A stretch of DNA of 64,000 nt, from positions 1-64,000 of the forward strand of contig JAUNAK010000002.1 in NCBI GenBank assembly GCA_030527665.1, in the 5' to 3' direction. This DNA comes from Eubacteriales bacterium. GTDB lineage: Bacteria > Bacillota > Clostridia > Lachnospirales > Lachnospiraceae. Below, piece after piece: positions 35,869 to 46,200 of this stretch. Each line of letters opens with the position of its first letter. Position 1 is the stretch's first letter. A program made the translations under genes and the position numbers. Under the pieces are notes generated by a model that saw nothing but the letters and a program-made list of their open reading frames with translations, ran no database searches and was not told the origin of the DNA.

Positions 35869-36080
35869 TATGTGCGAACCATTTGCGGGATTGTTTTCGC
35901 TTCTCACATTGCACAATGCCATCGCAGGCACGCTCCCGCTACCCTCGGCACGCAGCGGTACTAAGCTCAGCCGTCGCAGAGCTCGGCTTCGCTAAGTGCC
36001 GGCGGCCTCAGAGTACCTGCTCAGGGCATTTGTACAATATTCGAAGCAATGTACACATAGAATGGTTCGCATATAGTGAA
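35869..36080. mobile_element. Fold-back MITE-like element inside the operon
   Basis: Non-coding 212-bp block, locally G+C-rich. Ends are inverted repeats TATGTGCGAACCATT (35869-35883) and AATGGTTCGCATATA (36061-36075), 14 of 15 matching. The similarity continues inward imperfectly (for example CATTGCACAATGCC left against the complement of GGGCATTTGTACAAT right). The 10-bp GGAAAATAGG occurs directly before (35859-35868) and after (36081-36090), like a target duplication; GTGAA (36076-36080) lies between the right end and the repeat. The left duplicate includes the DUF4430 stop codon. No ORF. Likely non-autonomous. Confidence 0.75.
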
Positions 36081-36104
36081 GGAAAATAGGGGAAGGAGAG
36101 AAAG

Positions 36105-36986
36105 ATGAGAGGATTCCAGGGCTATCACCCGGCAATATTATTTCTGTATTATGCACTGCTTCTGCTGCTGTCTCTTCTGACGATGCAGCCGGTGCTTCTT
36201 CTTTGCTCTCTCTTTGGTGCATTTCTGCTGTATGCAGCCTTGTTCGGCATTCGGGAGATGCTTCCGGATCTGGTCTTCTATGCGCTGCTGTTCGTCCTTC
36301 TGGCTGTGATCAATCCGCTGGTAGTTCATGACGGAGAGACGGTCCTGTTTTTTCTGAACGGAAAGGCCATCACGAAGGAGGCGATTGCCTACGGCGGTGC
36401 CGGCTCCCTGGTAATGATCACCGTTGTGGTCTGGTCTGCCTGCTACACGGAGCTGCTTACCACCGACAAGATCCTGTTTCTGTTTGGAAAGGCGCTTCCC
36501 AAGCTGGGGCTGATCCTTTCCATGACCTTCCGGTTCATTCCGCTGTTTCAAAAACAGGCGGACAGGATCGGGCAGGTGCAGCGGACCATGGGACTGTACA
36601 ATGGAAAGAATCTGAAGCAGCGGTTCGGCGGTGCCTATCGAACCTTTGACAGCCTGCTTACCTGGTCCATGGAAAATTCCATCGATACCGCAGATGCCAT
36701 GAAAGCCAGAGGCTACGGTCTGCGTGGAAGAAGTTCCTTCTCTGTTTTTCGTTTTCGGCTGCGGGACGGAAAAATGCTGGCGCTGATGCTTCTGCTTTCC
36801 GGAATCGTGCTGATCGGAGCAGGAAAGGGAAATATGGACTTTTATTTTTATCCGCATCTGGCAGAGATCGAGACCGGTGCGGAGGCATTTGTGTACTATC
36901 TTGCGATGCTGCTGTTATGCTGTATTCCGGGATTCTGTGAATGGAAGGAGAGCCTGTCTTGGAATTACTTAAAGTCGAAAATCTAA
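36105..36986 (+). CDS. ecfT: ECF transporter transmembrane component EcfT
   Basis: 293-residue integral membrane protein, with about five to seven hydrophobic segments (20-110, 235-280). The cytoplasmic coupling helix carries DAMKARGYGLRGR (about 195-210), the Ala-Arg-Gly motif by which EcfT contacts the ATPase subunits, and LILSMTFRFIPLF upstream is also typical of the CbiQ family. AAGGAGAG precedes the ATG by a few bases. The 3' end overlaps the ATPase gene. It joins the S component to the ATPase pair; the riboswitch implies corrinoids as cargo. Confidence 0.9.
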   Translation: MRGFQGYHPAILFLYYALLLLLSLLTMQPVLLLCSLFGAFLLYAALFGIREMLPDLVFYALLFVLLAVINPLVVHDGETVLFFLNGKAITKEAIAYGGAGSLVMITVVVWSACYTELLTTDKILFLFGKALPKLGLILSMTFRFIPLFQKQADRIGQVQRTMGLYNGKNLKQRFGGAYRTFDSLLTWSMENSIDTADAMKARGYGLRGRSSFSVFRFRLRDGKMLALMLLLSGIVLIGAGKGNMDFYFYPHLAEIETGAEAFVYYLAMLLLCCIPGFCEWKESLSWNYLKSKI

Positions 36987-38665
36987 GTTTCTCCTATCCA
37001 AAGCAGGAGAAAGATACCGCACCCGCAGGAAAAGTGATCGAGGATCTTTCTTTTTCGGTAGAAAGCGGAGAATTCATCGTGATCTGCGGGGCATCCGGAT
37101 GCGGCAAAACAACACTGCTGCGGCTTCTGAAACGAGAACTGTCTCCCCATGGAATCAAAACAGGGGAGATTTTATTTGGCGGAAAACGGCAGGAGGAGCT
37201 GACGGACAGAGAGGCTGCCTGTCAGATCGGATTCGTTCTGCAGAATCCGGAAAATCAGATCGTGACGGATAAGGTCTGGCATGAACTGGCATTCGGACTG
37301 GAAAATATGGGGATGACATCCTCGGAGATCCGAAGGAAGGTGGCGGAGATGGCCTGCTATTTCGGAATCGATGACTGGTTCAGACACAAGACATCCGATC
37401 TTTCGGGAGGTCAGAAGCAGCTTGTCAATCTGGCATCGGTCATGGCGATGGATCCGAAGCTGCTGATCCTGGATGAACCGACCAGCCAGCTGGATCCGAT
37501 CGCGGCATCTACCTTTATCAATACACTGTATAAGCTGAACCGGGAGCTGGGACTTACGATCATCCTTACCGAGCACCGGCTGGAGGAGGTATTTCCAATC
37601 GCCGACAGGGTACTGATCATGGATAAGGGGAGAAAGCTCTGTATGGCGGAACCGAGAGAAGCGGGAGGGCTTCTTCGCCGGCAGGCGCCGGATCACCGGA
37701 TGCTTCAGGGATTTCCCAGTGCCATGCGGATCTACCAGGGACTGGATCCGGAGGAGGAAGTATGTCCGGTAACCGTTCGGGAAGGCAGAGATTTTGTGGA
37801 ACGGAAGTATGACAACCGGATCCGAAGTCTGAACCGGCCGGAGGCGGAGAACGATGGGAAGATCGCCATGCGAATGAAGGATATCTGCTTCCGGTACGAG
37901 AAAAACGGTGACGATATTCTGCAGAATGTGCATCTGACTGTCCGGCACGGAGAGATGGTCAGCCTTCTGGGAGGAAACGGTGCCGGCAAGAGTACATTGC
38001 TGCAGGTCATTGCGGGAATTCTGCATCCCTATCGGGGAAAAATCGAAGTATTCGGAAAGCGGATCGAGCGGTTCCGGGACAGTGAACTGTATGTACGGGG
38101 ACTGGCGTTTCTGCCTCAGAATCCCCAGAGCGTATTTCTCAAGATGACGGTGCTGGAAGACTATGAAGAGATCCGTCCGGTCATGGGGTATTCCAAAGAG
38201 GAATTTGATCGGAAGGTTCGTGAGATCGCAGCGTTTCTGGAAATTGAGGACCTGCTGCAGCGGCATCCCTATGATCTGTCCGGCGGAGAGCAGCAGAAAG
38301 CTGCCATCGGCAAGATCCTGCTGCGTGAACCGCGTTTTCTGCTGCTGGATGAACCGACCAAAGGAATCGATGCCTGGACAAAGAAGCGCTTCGGTGAACT
38401 GCTTCAGAAGCTGAAGGCACGGGGAATCGGCATTCTGATGGTTACCCATGATGTGGAATTTGCGGCTGCATATTCCAACCGATGCGGCTTGTTTTTTGAT
38501 CATGAGGTGCTGGCGATGGAAACGCCGGAGACGTTTTTCTGCAGCAACAACTATTACACGACGGCTGCAAACCGGATCGCCAGAAGACAGTATGACGGTG
38601 TTCTGCTGGTGGAGGATGTGATCGAACTGTGCAGACAGAACGGAAGCAGACAGGTGAGGGAGTAA
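36959..38665 (+). CDS. ECF transporter ATPase, two ABC domains fused
   Basis: 568 residues carrying both nucleotide-binding domains that are usually separate EcfA1 and EcfA2. Domain 1 has GASGCGKTT, LSGGQKQ and LLILDEPTSQLDP; domain 2 (from about 300) has GGNGAGKST, LSGGEQQ and FLLLDEPTKGID. I prefer the TTG at 36959 because GAAGGAGA ends 7 bases upstream; the ATG at 36941 is in frame but has no good site. It overlaps ecfT by 28 bases. It powers import of the vitamin captured by the S component at 38709. Confidence 0.92.
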   Translation: MELLKVENLSFSYPKQEKDTAPAGKVIEDLSFSVESGEFIVICGASGCGKTTLLRLLKRELSPHGIKTGEILFGGKRQEELTDREAACQIGFVLQNPENQIVTDKVWHELAFGLENMGMTSSEIRRKVAEMACYFGIDDWFRHKTSDLSGGQKQLVNLASVMAMDPKLLILDEPTSQLDPIAASTFINTLYKLNRELGLTIILTEHRLEEVFPIADRVLIMDKGRKLCMAEPREAGGLLRRQAPDHRMLQGFPSAMRIYQGLDPEEEVCPVTVREGRDFVERKYDNRIRSLNRPEAENDGKIAMRMKDICFRYEKNGDDILQNVHLTVRHGEMVSLLGGNGAGKSTLLQVIAGILHPYRGKIEVFGKRIERFRDSELYVRGLAFLPQNPQSVFLKMTVLEDYEEIRPVMGYSKEEFDRKVREIAAFLEIEDLLQRHPYDLSGGEQQKAAIGKILLREPRFLLLDEPTKGIDAWTKKRFGELLQKLKARGIGILMVTHDVEFAAAYSNRCGLFFDHEVLAMETPETFFCSNNYYTTAANRIARRQYDGVLLVEDVIELCRQNGSRQVRE

Positions 38666-38708
38666 GCGAAACCGATCTATTTACGAGATATTTTTACAGG
38701 GAGACAGA

Positions 38709-39464
38709 ATGGGAAATAAAAACTCGGAAAACAGTTTTGTGCGGCAGGAGGAATACGAACCTGCCCATATCATGTCCTACAGCAGAAAACGAACCGTTCG
38801 CTGGGGGATCGCTCTTGTCGGGGCAGCTGTTCTCGTACTGTTGGGAGTAAAACTGTGGGCGGACAGAAAATATCATCTGATCTCGTTTCTGATTGCGCTG
38901 CTGAGCTGCTTTCTTTTCTATTTTTCCTATGAGAAACGGGAGGGAAGCATACGCCGCATCGTGCTGATCGCAGTGATGACGGTAATGGCGATCGTCGGAC
39001 GTCTTCTCTTCATGCCGGTTCCGGCAATTAAACCCGTCGGTGCGATCGTTATCCTGACCGGTATTTATATGGGACCGGAGGCGGGATTCCTGGTGGGTTC
39101 TCTGACGGCGGTGATCTCGGGAATGACTTTCGGACAGGGACCATGGGTAGCCTTTCAGATGGTAGCCTGGGGATTAAACGGTTTTATCGCCGGCCTTCCG
39201 GGGCTTCGTTTTCTGCTGCGGAAGCGGATACCGCTGATCCTGTACGGAATCTGGGCAGGTATTCAGTATTCGCTGGTCATGGATATCTGGACATTGTTCA
39301 GTCTGGACGGAACCTTCGCTTTCGGACGATATCTGGCAGTTTTGGGGACAGTCGTTCCGTATATGCTTGCATATGCAGCGGCAAATGTGGTATTTTTGCT
39401 GTTGATGGTCAAACCGCTGGGGGAAAAACTGCAGCGGATCCAGATCAAACATGGTATATTTTAA
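38709..39464 (+). CDS. ECF transporter substrate-specific (S) component, probably for corrinoids
   Basis: 251 residues with a hydrophilic N-terminus (1-30) and six or seven membrane helices. Central features are VMAIVGRLLFMP, AIVILTGIYMGPEAGFLVGSL and a loop GMTFGQGPWVAFQM followed by WGLNGFIAGLPG, in the manner of ECF S components. It is last in the operon after EcfT and the fused ATPase, with AGGGAG upstream. Substrate assignment to B12 or a precursor rests on the riboswitch and the transcobalamin-like partners, not on diagnostic residues. It is the gene to test for vitamin specificity. Confidence 0.8.
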   Translation: MGNKNSENSFVRQEEYEPAHIMSYSRKRTVRWGIALVGAAVLVLLGVKLWADRKYHLISFLIALLSCFLFYFSYEKREGSIRRIVLIAVMTVMAIVGRLLFMPVPAIKPVGAIVILTGIYMGPEAGFLVGSLTAVISGMTFGQGPWVAFQMVAWGLNGFIAGLPGLRFLLRKRIPLILYGIWAGIQYSLVMDIWTLFSLDGTFAFGRYLAVLGTVVPYMLAYAAANVVFLLLMVKPLGEKLQRIQIKHGIF

Positions 39465-39476
39465 GAATGTTGATAT

Positions 39477-39513
39477 GGGGGCTGCTGTTTTTATGGATGG
39501 CACCCCCCCTTTT
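39477..39513 (+). terminator. Probable terminator of the B12 operon
   Basis: GGGGG (39477-39481) with flanking TGC can pair with GCA and the C-run (39503-39509); TTTT follows. The stem has a bulge. Confidence 0.55.
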
Positions 39514-39535
39514 ATATAATAAAGGAGCAGAATGC

Positions 39536-40639
39536 ATGAAATATGATTATCTGATCGTTGGTGCCGGTCTGTTTGGCGCGGTTTTTGCTTATGAGGCAAT
39601 GCAGAGAGGAAAAACCTGTCTGGTCATTGACAAACGTCCGCACATCGGCGGAAACATTTATTGTGAGGATATCGAAGATATCCATGTACACAAATACGGA
39701 GCTCATATTTTCCACACCTCCGACAAGGAGATCTGGAACTATATCAACCGTTTTGCGGAGTTTAACAATTACATCAATTCACCGGTTGCGGTATATAAGG
39801 ACGAGCTGTACAATCTTCCGTTCAATATGAATACCTTCAGCCGTATGTGGAAGATCCGTACACCGGAGGAGGCAAAGGCAAAGATCCGGGAGCAGATCGA
39901 GGAACTGCATATCACCGAGCCGAAAAACCTGGAGGAGCAGGCGCTTTCTCTGGTCGGTACCGATGTGTATGAGAAACTGATCAAAGGCTATACCGAGAAG
40001 CAGTGGGGACGGTCCTGTACCGATCTGCCGGCGTTTATCATCAAACGTCTGCCGCTTCGCTTTACCTATGACAACAACTATTTCAATGACCGTTATCAGG
40101 GCATTCCGATCGGTGGATATACGCCCATTATCGAAAAAATGCTGGAAGGTGCTGATGTACTGATGAATACGGATTATTTTGCCTTCCGCAGAGAGAATTC
40201 GGATATCGCGGAAAAGACGGTGTTCACCGGAATGATCGATGAGTATTTTGGATATTCTCTCGGACCGCTGCAGTATCGAAGCGTCCGTTTTGAGACCGAG
40301 GTACTGGATATGGAGAATTACCAGGGAAATGCGGTTGTGAACTACACCGAGAGAGAGGTGCCGTATACCCGTATCATCGAGCATAAGCATTTCGAATTCG
40401 GAAAGCAGCCGAAGACAGTCATCTCCAGAGAGTATTCCTCCGAATGGAAAGTCGGCATGGAACCCTATTATCCGGTGAATGACGAGAAAAACGGAAAGCT
40501 GTATGAAGAATACAGAAAGCTGGCTGAGAAAGAGAAGAATGTGATCTTCGGAGGAAGACTCGGACAGTATAAGTACTATGATATGGATAAGGTGATCCTG
40601 GCTGCACTGGAGTGTGTAAAACGGGAGTTTGATGACTGA
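39536..40639 (+). CDS. glf: UDP-galactopyranose mutase
   Basis: 367-residue flavoenzyme converting UDP-galactopyranose to UDP-galactofuranose for surface glycans. The FAD-binding N-terminus YDYLIVGAGLFGAVFAYEA is clear, with later HKYGAHIFHTSDKEIWNYI, KQWGRSCTDLPAF and a C-terminal GGRLGQYKYYDMDKVI that are diagnostic for the family. The ATG at 39536 has AAAGGAG 8 bases upstream; the frame extends far into the S-component gene but that is spurious. It is unlinked functionally to the operon before it and precedes pcrA. Confidence 0.95.
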   Translation: MKYDYLIVGAGLFGAVFAYEAMQRGKTCLVIDKRPHIGGNIYCEDIEDIHVHKYGAHIFHTSDKEIWNYINRFAEFNNYINSPVAVYKDELYNLPFNMNTFSRMWKIRTPEEAKAKIREQIEELHITEPKNLEEQALSLVGTDVYEKLIKGYTEKQWGRSCTDLPAFIIKRLPLRFTYDNNYFNDRYQGIPIGGYTPIIEKMLEGADVLMNTDYFAFRRENSDIAEKTVFTGMIDEYFGYSLGPLQYRSVRFETEVLDMENYQGNAVVNYTEREVPYTRIIEHKHFEFGKQPKTVISREYSSEWKVGMEPYYPVNDEKNGKLYEEYRKLAEKEKNVIFGGRLGQYKYYDMDKVILAALECVKREFDD

Positions 40640-40683
40640 AAGGGGACCGCGATCCCGAATAAAATCGTAACAGGAGAAAAAAT

Positions 40684-42954
40684 TTGAAATATTTAGAACG
40701 ACTGAATCCGCAGCAGAGAGAGGCTGTGGAATGTACCGAAGGACCGCTTCTGATCCTTGCGGGAGCCGGATCAGGCAAGACCAGAGTATTGACCTGCCGG
40801 ATTGCCTATCTGATCGAACAGAAAAATGTTCGCCCCTGGAATATTATGGCAATCACATTTACCAATAAAGCAGCCGGAGAGATGCGGGAGCGTGTGGATG
40901 CGCTTGTCGGTGAAGGGGCCGAGGATATCTGGGTTTCCACCTTCCATTCCAGCTGCTGCAGGATCCTCCGCCGGTTTATCGACCGGCTGGGATACGAAAG
41001 GAATTTTGCTATTTACGATACCGATGACAGCCGTCAGGTCATGAAGGCAGTCCTGAAACAGCTGGAGCTGGATCCGAAGATCTACAAGGAACGCTCGGTT
41101 CTGGCCAAGATCTCTTCAGCCAAGAACGAGATGATGGATCCGGATGATTTTGAAGCGGGGGCGGAGTCCTGGAGCGACCGCAATATTGCCCGCTGTTACC
41201 GGGAGTATCAGAAGCAGCTGGTAAAAAATAATGCATTGGATTTTGACGACCTTCTGATCAAGACCGTAGAGCTGTTTCGGCAGGAGCCGGAGGTTCTGCA
41301 GTATTACCAGGAACGTTTTCGCTATATTATGATCGATGAGTACCAGGATACCAACTCGGTGCAGTTTGCCTTTGTTGAGCTTCTGGCATCCCGCTACAGG
41401 AATCTCTGTGTTGTCGGTGACGATGATCAGTCCATCTATAAGTTCCGTGGAGCAAACATTCAGAACATTCTGAATTTCGAGAAGGTATTTCCCGGCGCAA
41501 AGGTGATCAAACTGGAACAGAACTATCGTTCCACCGAATATATTCTGCAGGCTGCCAACGAGGTTATTGCCAACAATGTGGGAAGAAAACAGAAACGTCT
41601 GTGGACGGAGAATAAAGGCGGAAACAAAATCCATTTCCGGAATTTCAATAATGCATATGAAGAAGCGGAATTTGTGGCGGAAGATATCGGAAGAAAGGTT
41701 CGAAACGGTGCTTCCTATCAGGATTTTGCGATTCTGTACAGGACCAATGCCATGTCCCGTCTGTTCGAGGAGCGTTTCATTACTGCCAATATTCCTTATA
41801 AGCTGGTTGGAGGCGTAAACTTCTATGCCCGCAAGGAGATCAAGGATCTGCTGGCCTATCTGAAGACCATTGATAACGGCGTGGATAATCTGGCGGTGGA
41901 AAGAATCATCAATATTCCCAAGCGGGGAATCGGCCAGACGACAATCGGAAAAGTAGAGACCTTTGCACTGGAAAACGGGATGAGCTTTTACGATGCACTT
42001 CTGATCGTCGATCAGATACCGGGACTTTCCCGGGCTGCGGCCAAGATCGCCGGCTTTACGGCCATGATCGGCAAGTACAGGGGAATGGCTGCCGAAGGCT
42101 ATTCTGTCCGGCAGATCCTGGAAGTGATCATCACCGACACCGGCTATGTCAAGGCGCTGGAGGAGGAAGGAACCGACGAGGCGAAGGCAAGAATCGAGAA
42201 TATCGATGAGCTGATCAGCAAGACCGAGGATTATGAGGAGAGTACCGATGACCCCTCTCTTTCTGATTTTCTTCAGCAGGTATCGCTGGTAGCGGATATC
42301 GATTCTGTAGAGGACGGCGGCGCCTATGTACTGCTGATGACGCTGCACAGTGCCAAGGGTCTGGAATTCGACAATGTATATCTGACCGGTATGGAGGAGA
42401 ATACCTTCCCCAGCTATCTGTCCGTCTCCGCCGGTGACAATGAGGAGCTGGAAGAGGAACGCCGTCTCTGTTATGTGGGAATTACCAGAGCGAAGAGAGA
42501 TCTGACGCTGACGGCCTGTCAGATGCGGATGGTCCGCGGTGAAACACAGTATCTGCGGGCTTCCCGCTTTATAAGAGAAATTCCGGAGGAACTGCTGGAG
42601 CTGGAGAGAGATACCACGGATACCAGGAGATTTATGTCTGCACCTGCTGCAGAGGAAAAAATGTTCGGAGAGCCGTCGTACGGAAGTGCCGGTTACAGAA
42701 ATCCGGTCAATACACAGATCCGTCCCAGAAAGAGTCTGCGAACCGATCCCCGCTTTAACCCGAATGCCTATAAAGTACAGAAACTGGACAGTCTGGACTA
42801 CGGTATCGGCGATCAGGTACGGCATATCAAATTCGGTGTGGGAACCGTGCAGGAAGTCAAAAAAGGAGAGAAGGATTTTGAAGTTACGGTCGATTTTGAG
42901 AAGGCCGGTGTAAAGCGCATGTTTGCTTCTTTTGCCAAACTCAAAAAAGTCTGA
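40684..42954 (+). CDS. pcrA: ATP-dependent DNA helicase PcrA (UvrD family)
   Basis: 756 residues, full length for PcrA. Superfamily 1 motifs are in order: Walker A GAGSGKTRVL (about 25), FTNKAAGEMRER, IMIDEYQDTN (about 220), VGDDDQSIYKFRGA, LEQNYRST, LMTLHSAKGLEFD and YVGITRAKRDLTL. The C-terminal region ends with IGDQVRHIKFGVGTVQEVK, the usual PcrA RNA-polymerase-binding tail. It starts with TTG, with ACAGGAG upstream. It unwinds DNA 3'-5' in repair and clears recombination intermediates. Confidence 0.95.
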   Translation: MKYLERLNPQQREAVECTEGPLLILAGAGSGKTRVLTCRIAYLIEQKNVRPWNIMAITFTNKAAGEMRERVDALVGEGAEDIWVSTFHSSCCRILRRFIDRLGYERNFAIYDTDDSRQVMKAVLKQLELDPKIYKERSVLAKISSAKNEMMDPDDFEAGAESWSDRNIARCYREYQKQLVKNNALDFDDLLIKTVELFRQEPEVLQYYQERFRYIMIDEYQDTNSVQFAFVELLASRYRNLCVVGDDDQSIYKFRGANIQNILNFEKVFPGAKVIKLEQNYRSTEYILQAANEVIANNVGRKQKRLWTENKGGNKIHFRNFNNAYEEAEFVAEDIGRKVRNGASYQDFAILYRTNAMSRLFEERFITANIPYKLVGGVNFYARKEIKDLLAYLKTIDNGVDNLAVERIINIPKRGIGQTTIGKVETFALENGMSFYDALLIVDQIPGLSRAAAKIAGFTAMIGKYRGMAAEGYSVRQILEVIITDTGYVKALEEEGTDEAKARIENIDELISKTEDYEESTDDPSLSDFLQQVSLVADIDSVEDGGAYVLLMTLHSAKGLEFDNVYLTGMEENTFPSYLSVSAGDNEELEEERRLCYVGITRAKRDLTLTACQMRMVRGETQYLRASRFIREIPEELLELERDTTDTRRFMSAPAAEEKMFGEPSYGSAGYRNPVNTQIRPRKSLRTDPRFNPNAYKVQKLDSLDYGIGDQVRHIKFGVGTVQEVKKGEKDFEVTVDFEKAGVKRMFASFAKLKKV

Positions 42955-43236
42955 TGAATATTGCCGAAAAAATCCTATTGAAAGAATAAAAAAACGTGAT
43001 TCGGTAAGCTTTTCACTTTTGCGGTGATATGTTAGACTATACACGTAAAGTTACGCCCGGGCTTCAAGCGCAGATTCTGAAATCGGTAAACGCGTGAATC
43101 TTTTTCTCGATTCGCGGGATTTTATGCAGGGAATCTGCGAAGGTCAGGACGATAAAAGCAACAGAAAACAGCAAGGACAGCACTAAAAATGGTTATGGAT
43201 CATAACCGAAATTGCATATAAGAAAGGACAGACAGA

Positions 43237-46200
43237 ATGAGTCAAGTCAGAAGAGTATATGTAGAAAAGAAACCGGAGTTTGCGGTTGCAGCAAAAGATC
43301 TTCGTCACGAGATCGTAAACTATATGGGCGTTACCGGTGTTACCGGCGTTCGTATTCTGATCCGTTACGATGTGGAAAATGTAAGCGATGAGGTGTTTGA
43401 AAAAGCATGCCATGTCGTATTCTCTGAGCCGCCGGTAGATATCCTGTATCAGGAAAGTTTCCCGATGGAAGAGAATTCTGCCGTATTCTCGGTAGAGTAT
43501 CTTCCGGGACAGTTTGATCAGCGTGCCGATTCCGCCGTTCAGTGTATCCAGTTCCTGAAGGGGGATGAGAATCCGATCATTCGTACTGCCACTACATATG
43601 TAATCGAAGGTAAATTCTCTGAGGAAGAACTGGCTGCGATCAAGCATCAGTGCATCAACCCGGTGGATTCCCGTGAGACCGGCATTGAGAAACCGGAGAC
43701 TCTGGTTATGGAGTTCCCGGATCCGGCAGATGTAATCATTTTTGATGGCTTTAAGGATATGCCGGAGGCAGAGCTGAAGGCTCTGTATGATTCTCTGAAT
43801 CTGGCAATGACATTCAAGGATTTCCAGTTTATTCAGGAGTATTTCTCCGGTGAAGAGAAGAGAGATCCGTCTGTAACCGAGATTCGTGTACTGGATACCT
43901 ACTGGTCCGATCACTGCCGTCATACAACATTCTCCACCGAGCTGAAAAATGTAGAGTTCGGCGAAGGTGACTACAAAGAGCCGCTTGTAAATGCATTCAA
44001 CCGTTATACAGATGATCACAAAGTTCTGTATAAGGGAAGAAACGGAAAATATATCTGTCTGATGGATCTGGCTATTCTGGCTGCCAAGAAGCTGAAAGCA
44101 GACGGCAAGCTGACCGATCAGGAGGAGTCTGATGAGATCAATGCCTGCAGTATCGTTGTTCCGGTTGATGTGGACGGCGTTGAAGAAGAGTGGCTGATCA
44201 ACTTTAAGAACGAGACACATAACCATCCGACCGAGATCGAGCCGTTCGGTGGTGCAGCTACCTGTCTGGGCGGAGCGATTCGTGATCCGCTTTCCGGACG
44301 TACCTATGTATACCAGGCAATGCGTGTTACCGGATGTGCGGATCCGACCGTTCCGGTATCCGAAACACTTGCCGGCAAACTGCCGCAGAAGAACCTGACC
44401 AGAGGTGCCGCAAAAGGATACAGCTCTTATGGAAACCAGATCGGTCTGGCAACCGGATATGTAAAAGAGGTATATCATCCGAACTACGTTGCAAAACGTA
44501 TGGAGATCGGTGCCGTTATGGGTGCAGCTCCGAGAAAACAGGTACAGCGTCTGAACTCCGATCCGGGTGATATCATCATCCTGCTTGGAGGAAGAACCGG
44601 ACGTGACGGTATCGGCGGTGCTACCGGATCTTCCAAAGTACATACAACATCCTCTCTGGAGACCTGCGGTGCAGAGGTGCAGAAGGGTAATGCGCCGACC
44701 GAGCGTAAGCTGCAGAGAATGTTCCGTCGTCCGGAAGTCAGCAGCATCATCAAAAAATGCAACGACTTCGGTGCAGGCGGTGTTTCCGTGGCAATCGGTG
44801 AGCTGGCACCGGGTCTGCAGATCGATCTGGACAAGGTTCCGAAGAAATACGCAGGTCTGGACGGAACCGAGCTTGCCATTTCCGAGTCTCAGGAGCGTAT
44901 GGCTGTCGTTGTAGATCCGGCAGACGTAGAGGCATTCCTGGGCTATGCACATGAGGAGAACCTGGAGGCGATCAAGGTTGCTGTTGTAACCGAAGAACCG
45001 CGTCTGGTTCTGAACTGGAGAGGAAAAGCAATCGTTGACCTTTCCCGTGCATTCCTGGATACCAACGGTGCGCATCAGGAGACTGATGTCAAGGTTGAGA
45101 TTCCGAACGGTGCAGACAGCGTACTCAAACGCAGTGAAGAAATTGCCGATGTTCGTATCGCATGGCTGGACAGCCTGAAGGATCTGAATACCTGCTCCCA
45201 GAAGGGTCTGGTAGAGATGTTCGACTCCTCCATCGGTGCATGCAGCGTATTGATGCCGTACGGCGGAAAATACCAGATGACCGAGACACAGAGTATGATT
45301 GCAAAAGTTCCGGTTCCGAACGGAACGACCAATACCGTAACCATGATGTCCTATGGATTTGATCCGTACGTATCCAGCTGGAGTCCGTACCATGGTGCTG
45401 TATATGCAGTAACCGAATCCATTGCCAGAATCGTAGCTTCCGGCGGTGATTTCCATAAGATCCATTTCACATTCCAGGAGTACTTCCGCAGAATGACCGC
45501 TGATCCGTCCAGATGGAGCCAGCCTGTTGCAGCACTTCTGGGTGCATATGAGGCACAGCTGGAGTACGGCCTTGCTTCCATCGGAGGAAAAGACAGTATG
45601 TCCGGTACCTTCAATGATATCGATGTACCGCCGACACTGGTTTCCTTTGCTGTTGATGTTGCAAAGGTACAGGATGTAGTTACACCGGAGCTGAAAGCTG
45701 CAGGAAACAAACTTGTGTGGGTATCCATTCCGAAGGATGCCTGTGAACTTCCGGTTTATGCAGAAGTCTGCGCACTGTACGAGAAAGTATATGCCGATAT
45801 GCAGGCAGGACGTGTTGTATCCGCTTATGCACTGGATCGCAGCGGTATTGCAGCAGCAGTCAGCAAGATGGCATTCGGAAACAAGATGGGTGTACAGATC
45901 CATGCAGATGTAGACAGCAGAGATCTCTTCAGCCCGCTGTTTGGTGATCTGGTTATGGAGGTTCCGGCAGATAAGGTTGAGGAACTTACCTGTGCATACC
46001 GTGTGATCGGTGAAGTTGCCGATAACGGTGTATTTGCTTACGGTGATGTGAAGATTTCCGTAGACGAGGCACTGGATGCATGGAACGGAACACTGAAAAA
46101 AGTATTTAAACCGGTTTCCGGTGCAGCTGCAAATGAAATTCAGGTAGCTGACAACGGTCTGTATACCGAGAAGAATATCCATATCTGCAGCCATAAACTT

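Noticed and set aside
39143..39535. Upstream extension of the UDP-galactopyranose mutase frame
   Set aside because: It overlaps the S-component gene in another frame; the FAD motif starts right after the ATG at 39536, which has AAAGGAG.
42955..43236. Purine or PRPP riboswitch in the purL leader
   Set aside because: No conserved core of either class was recognised, only weak hairpins.
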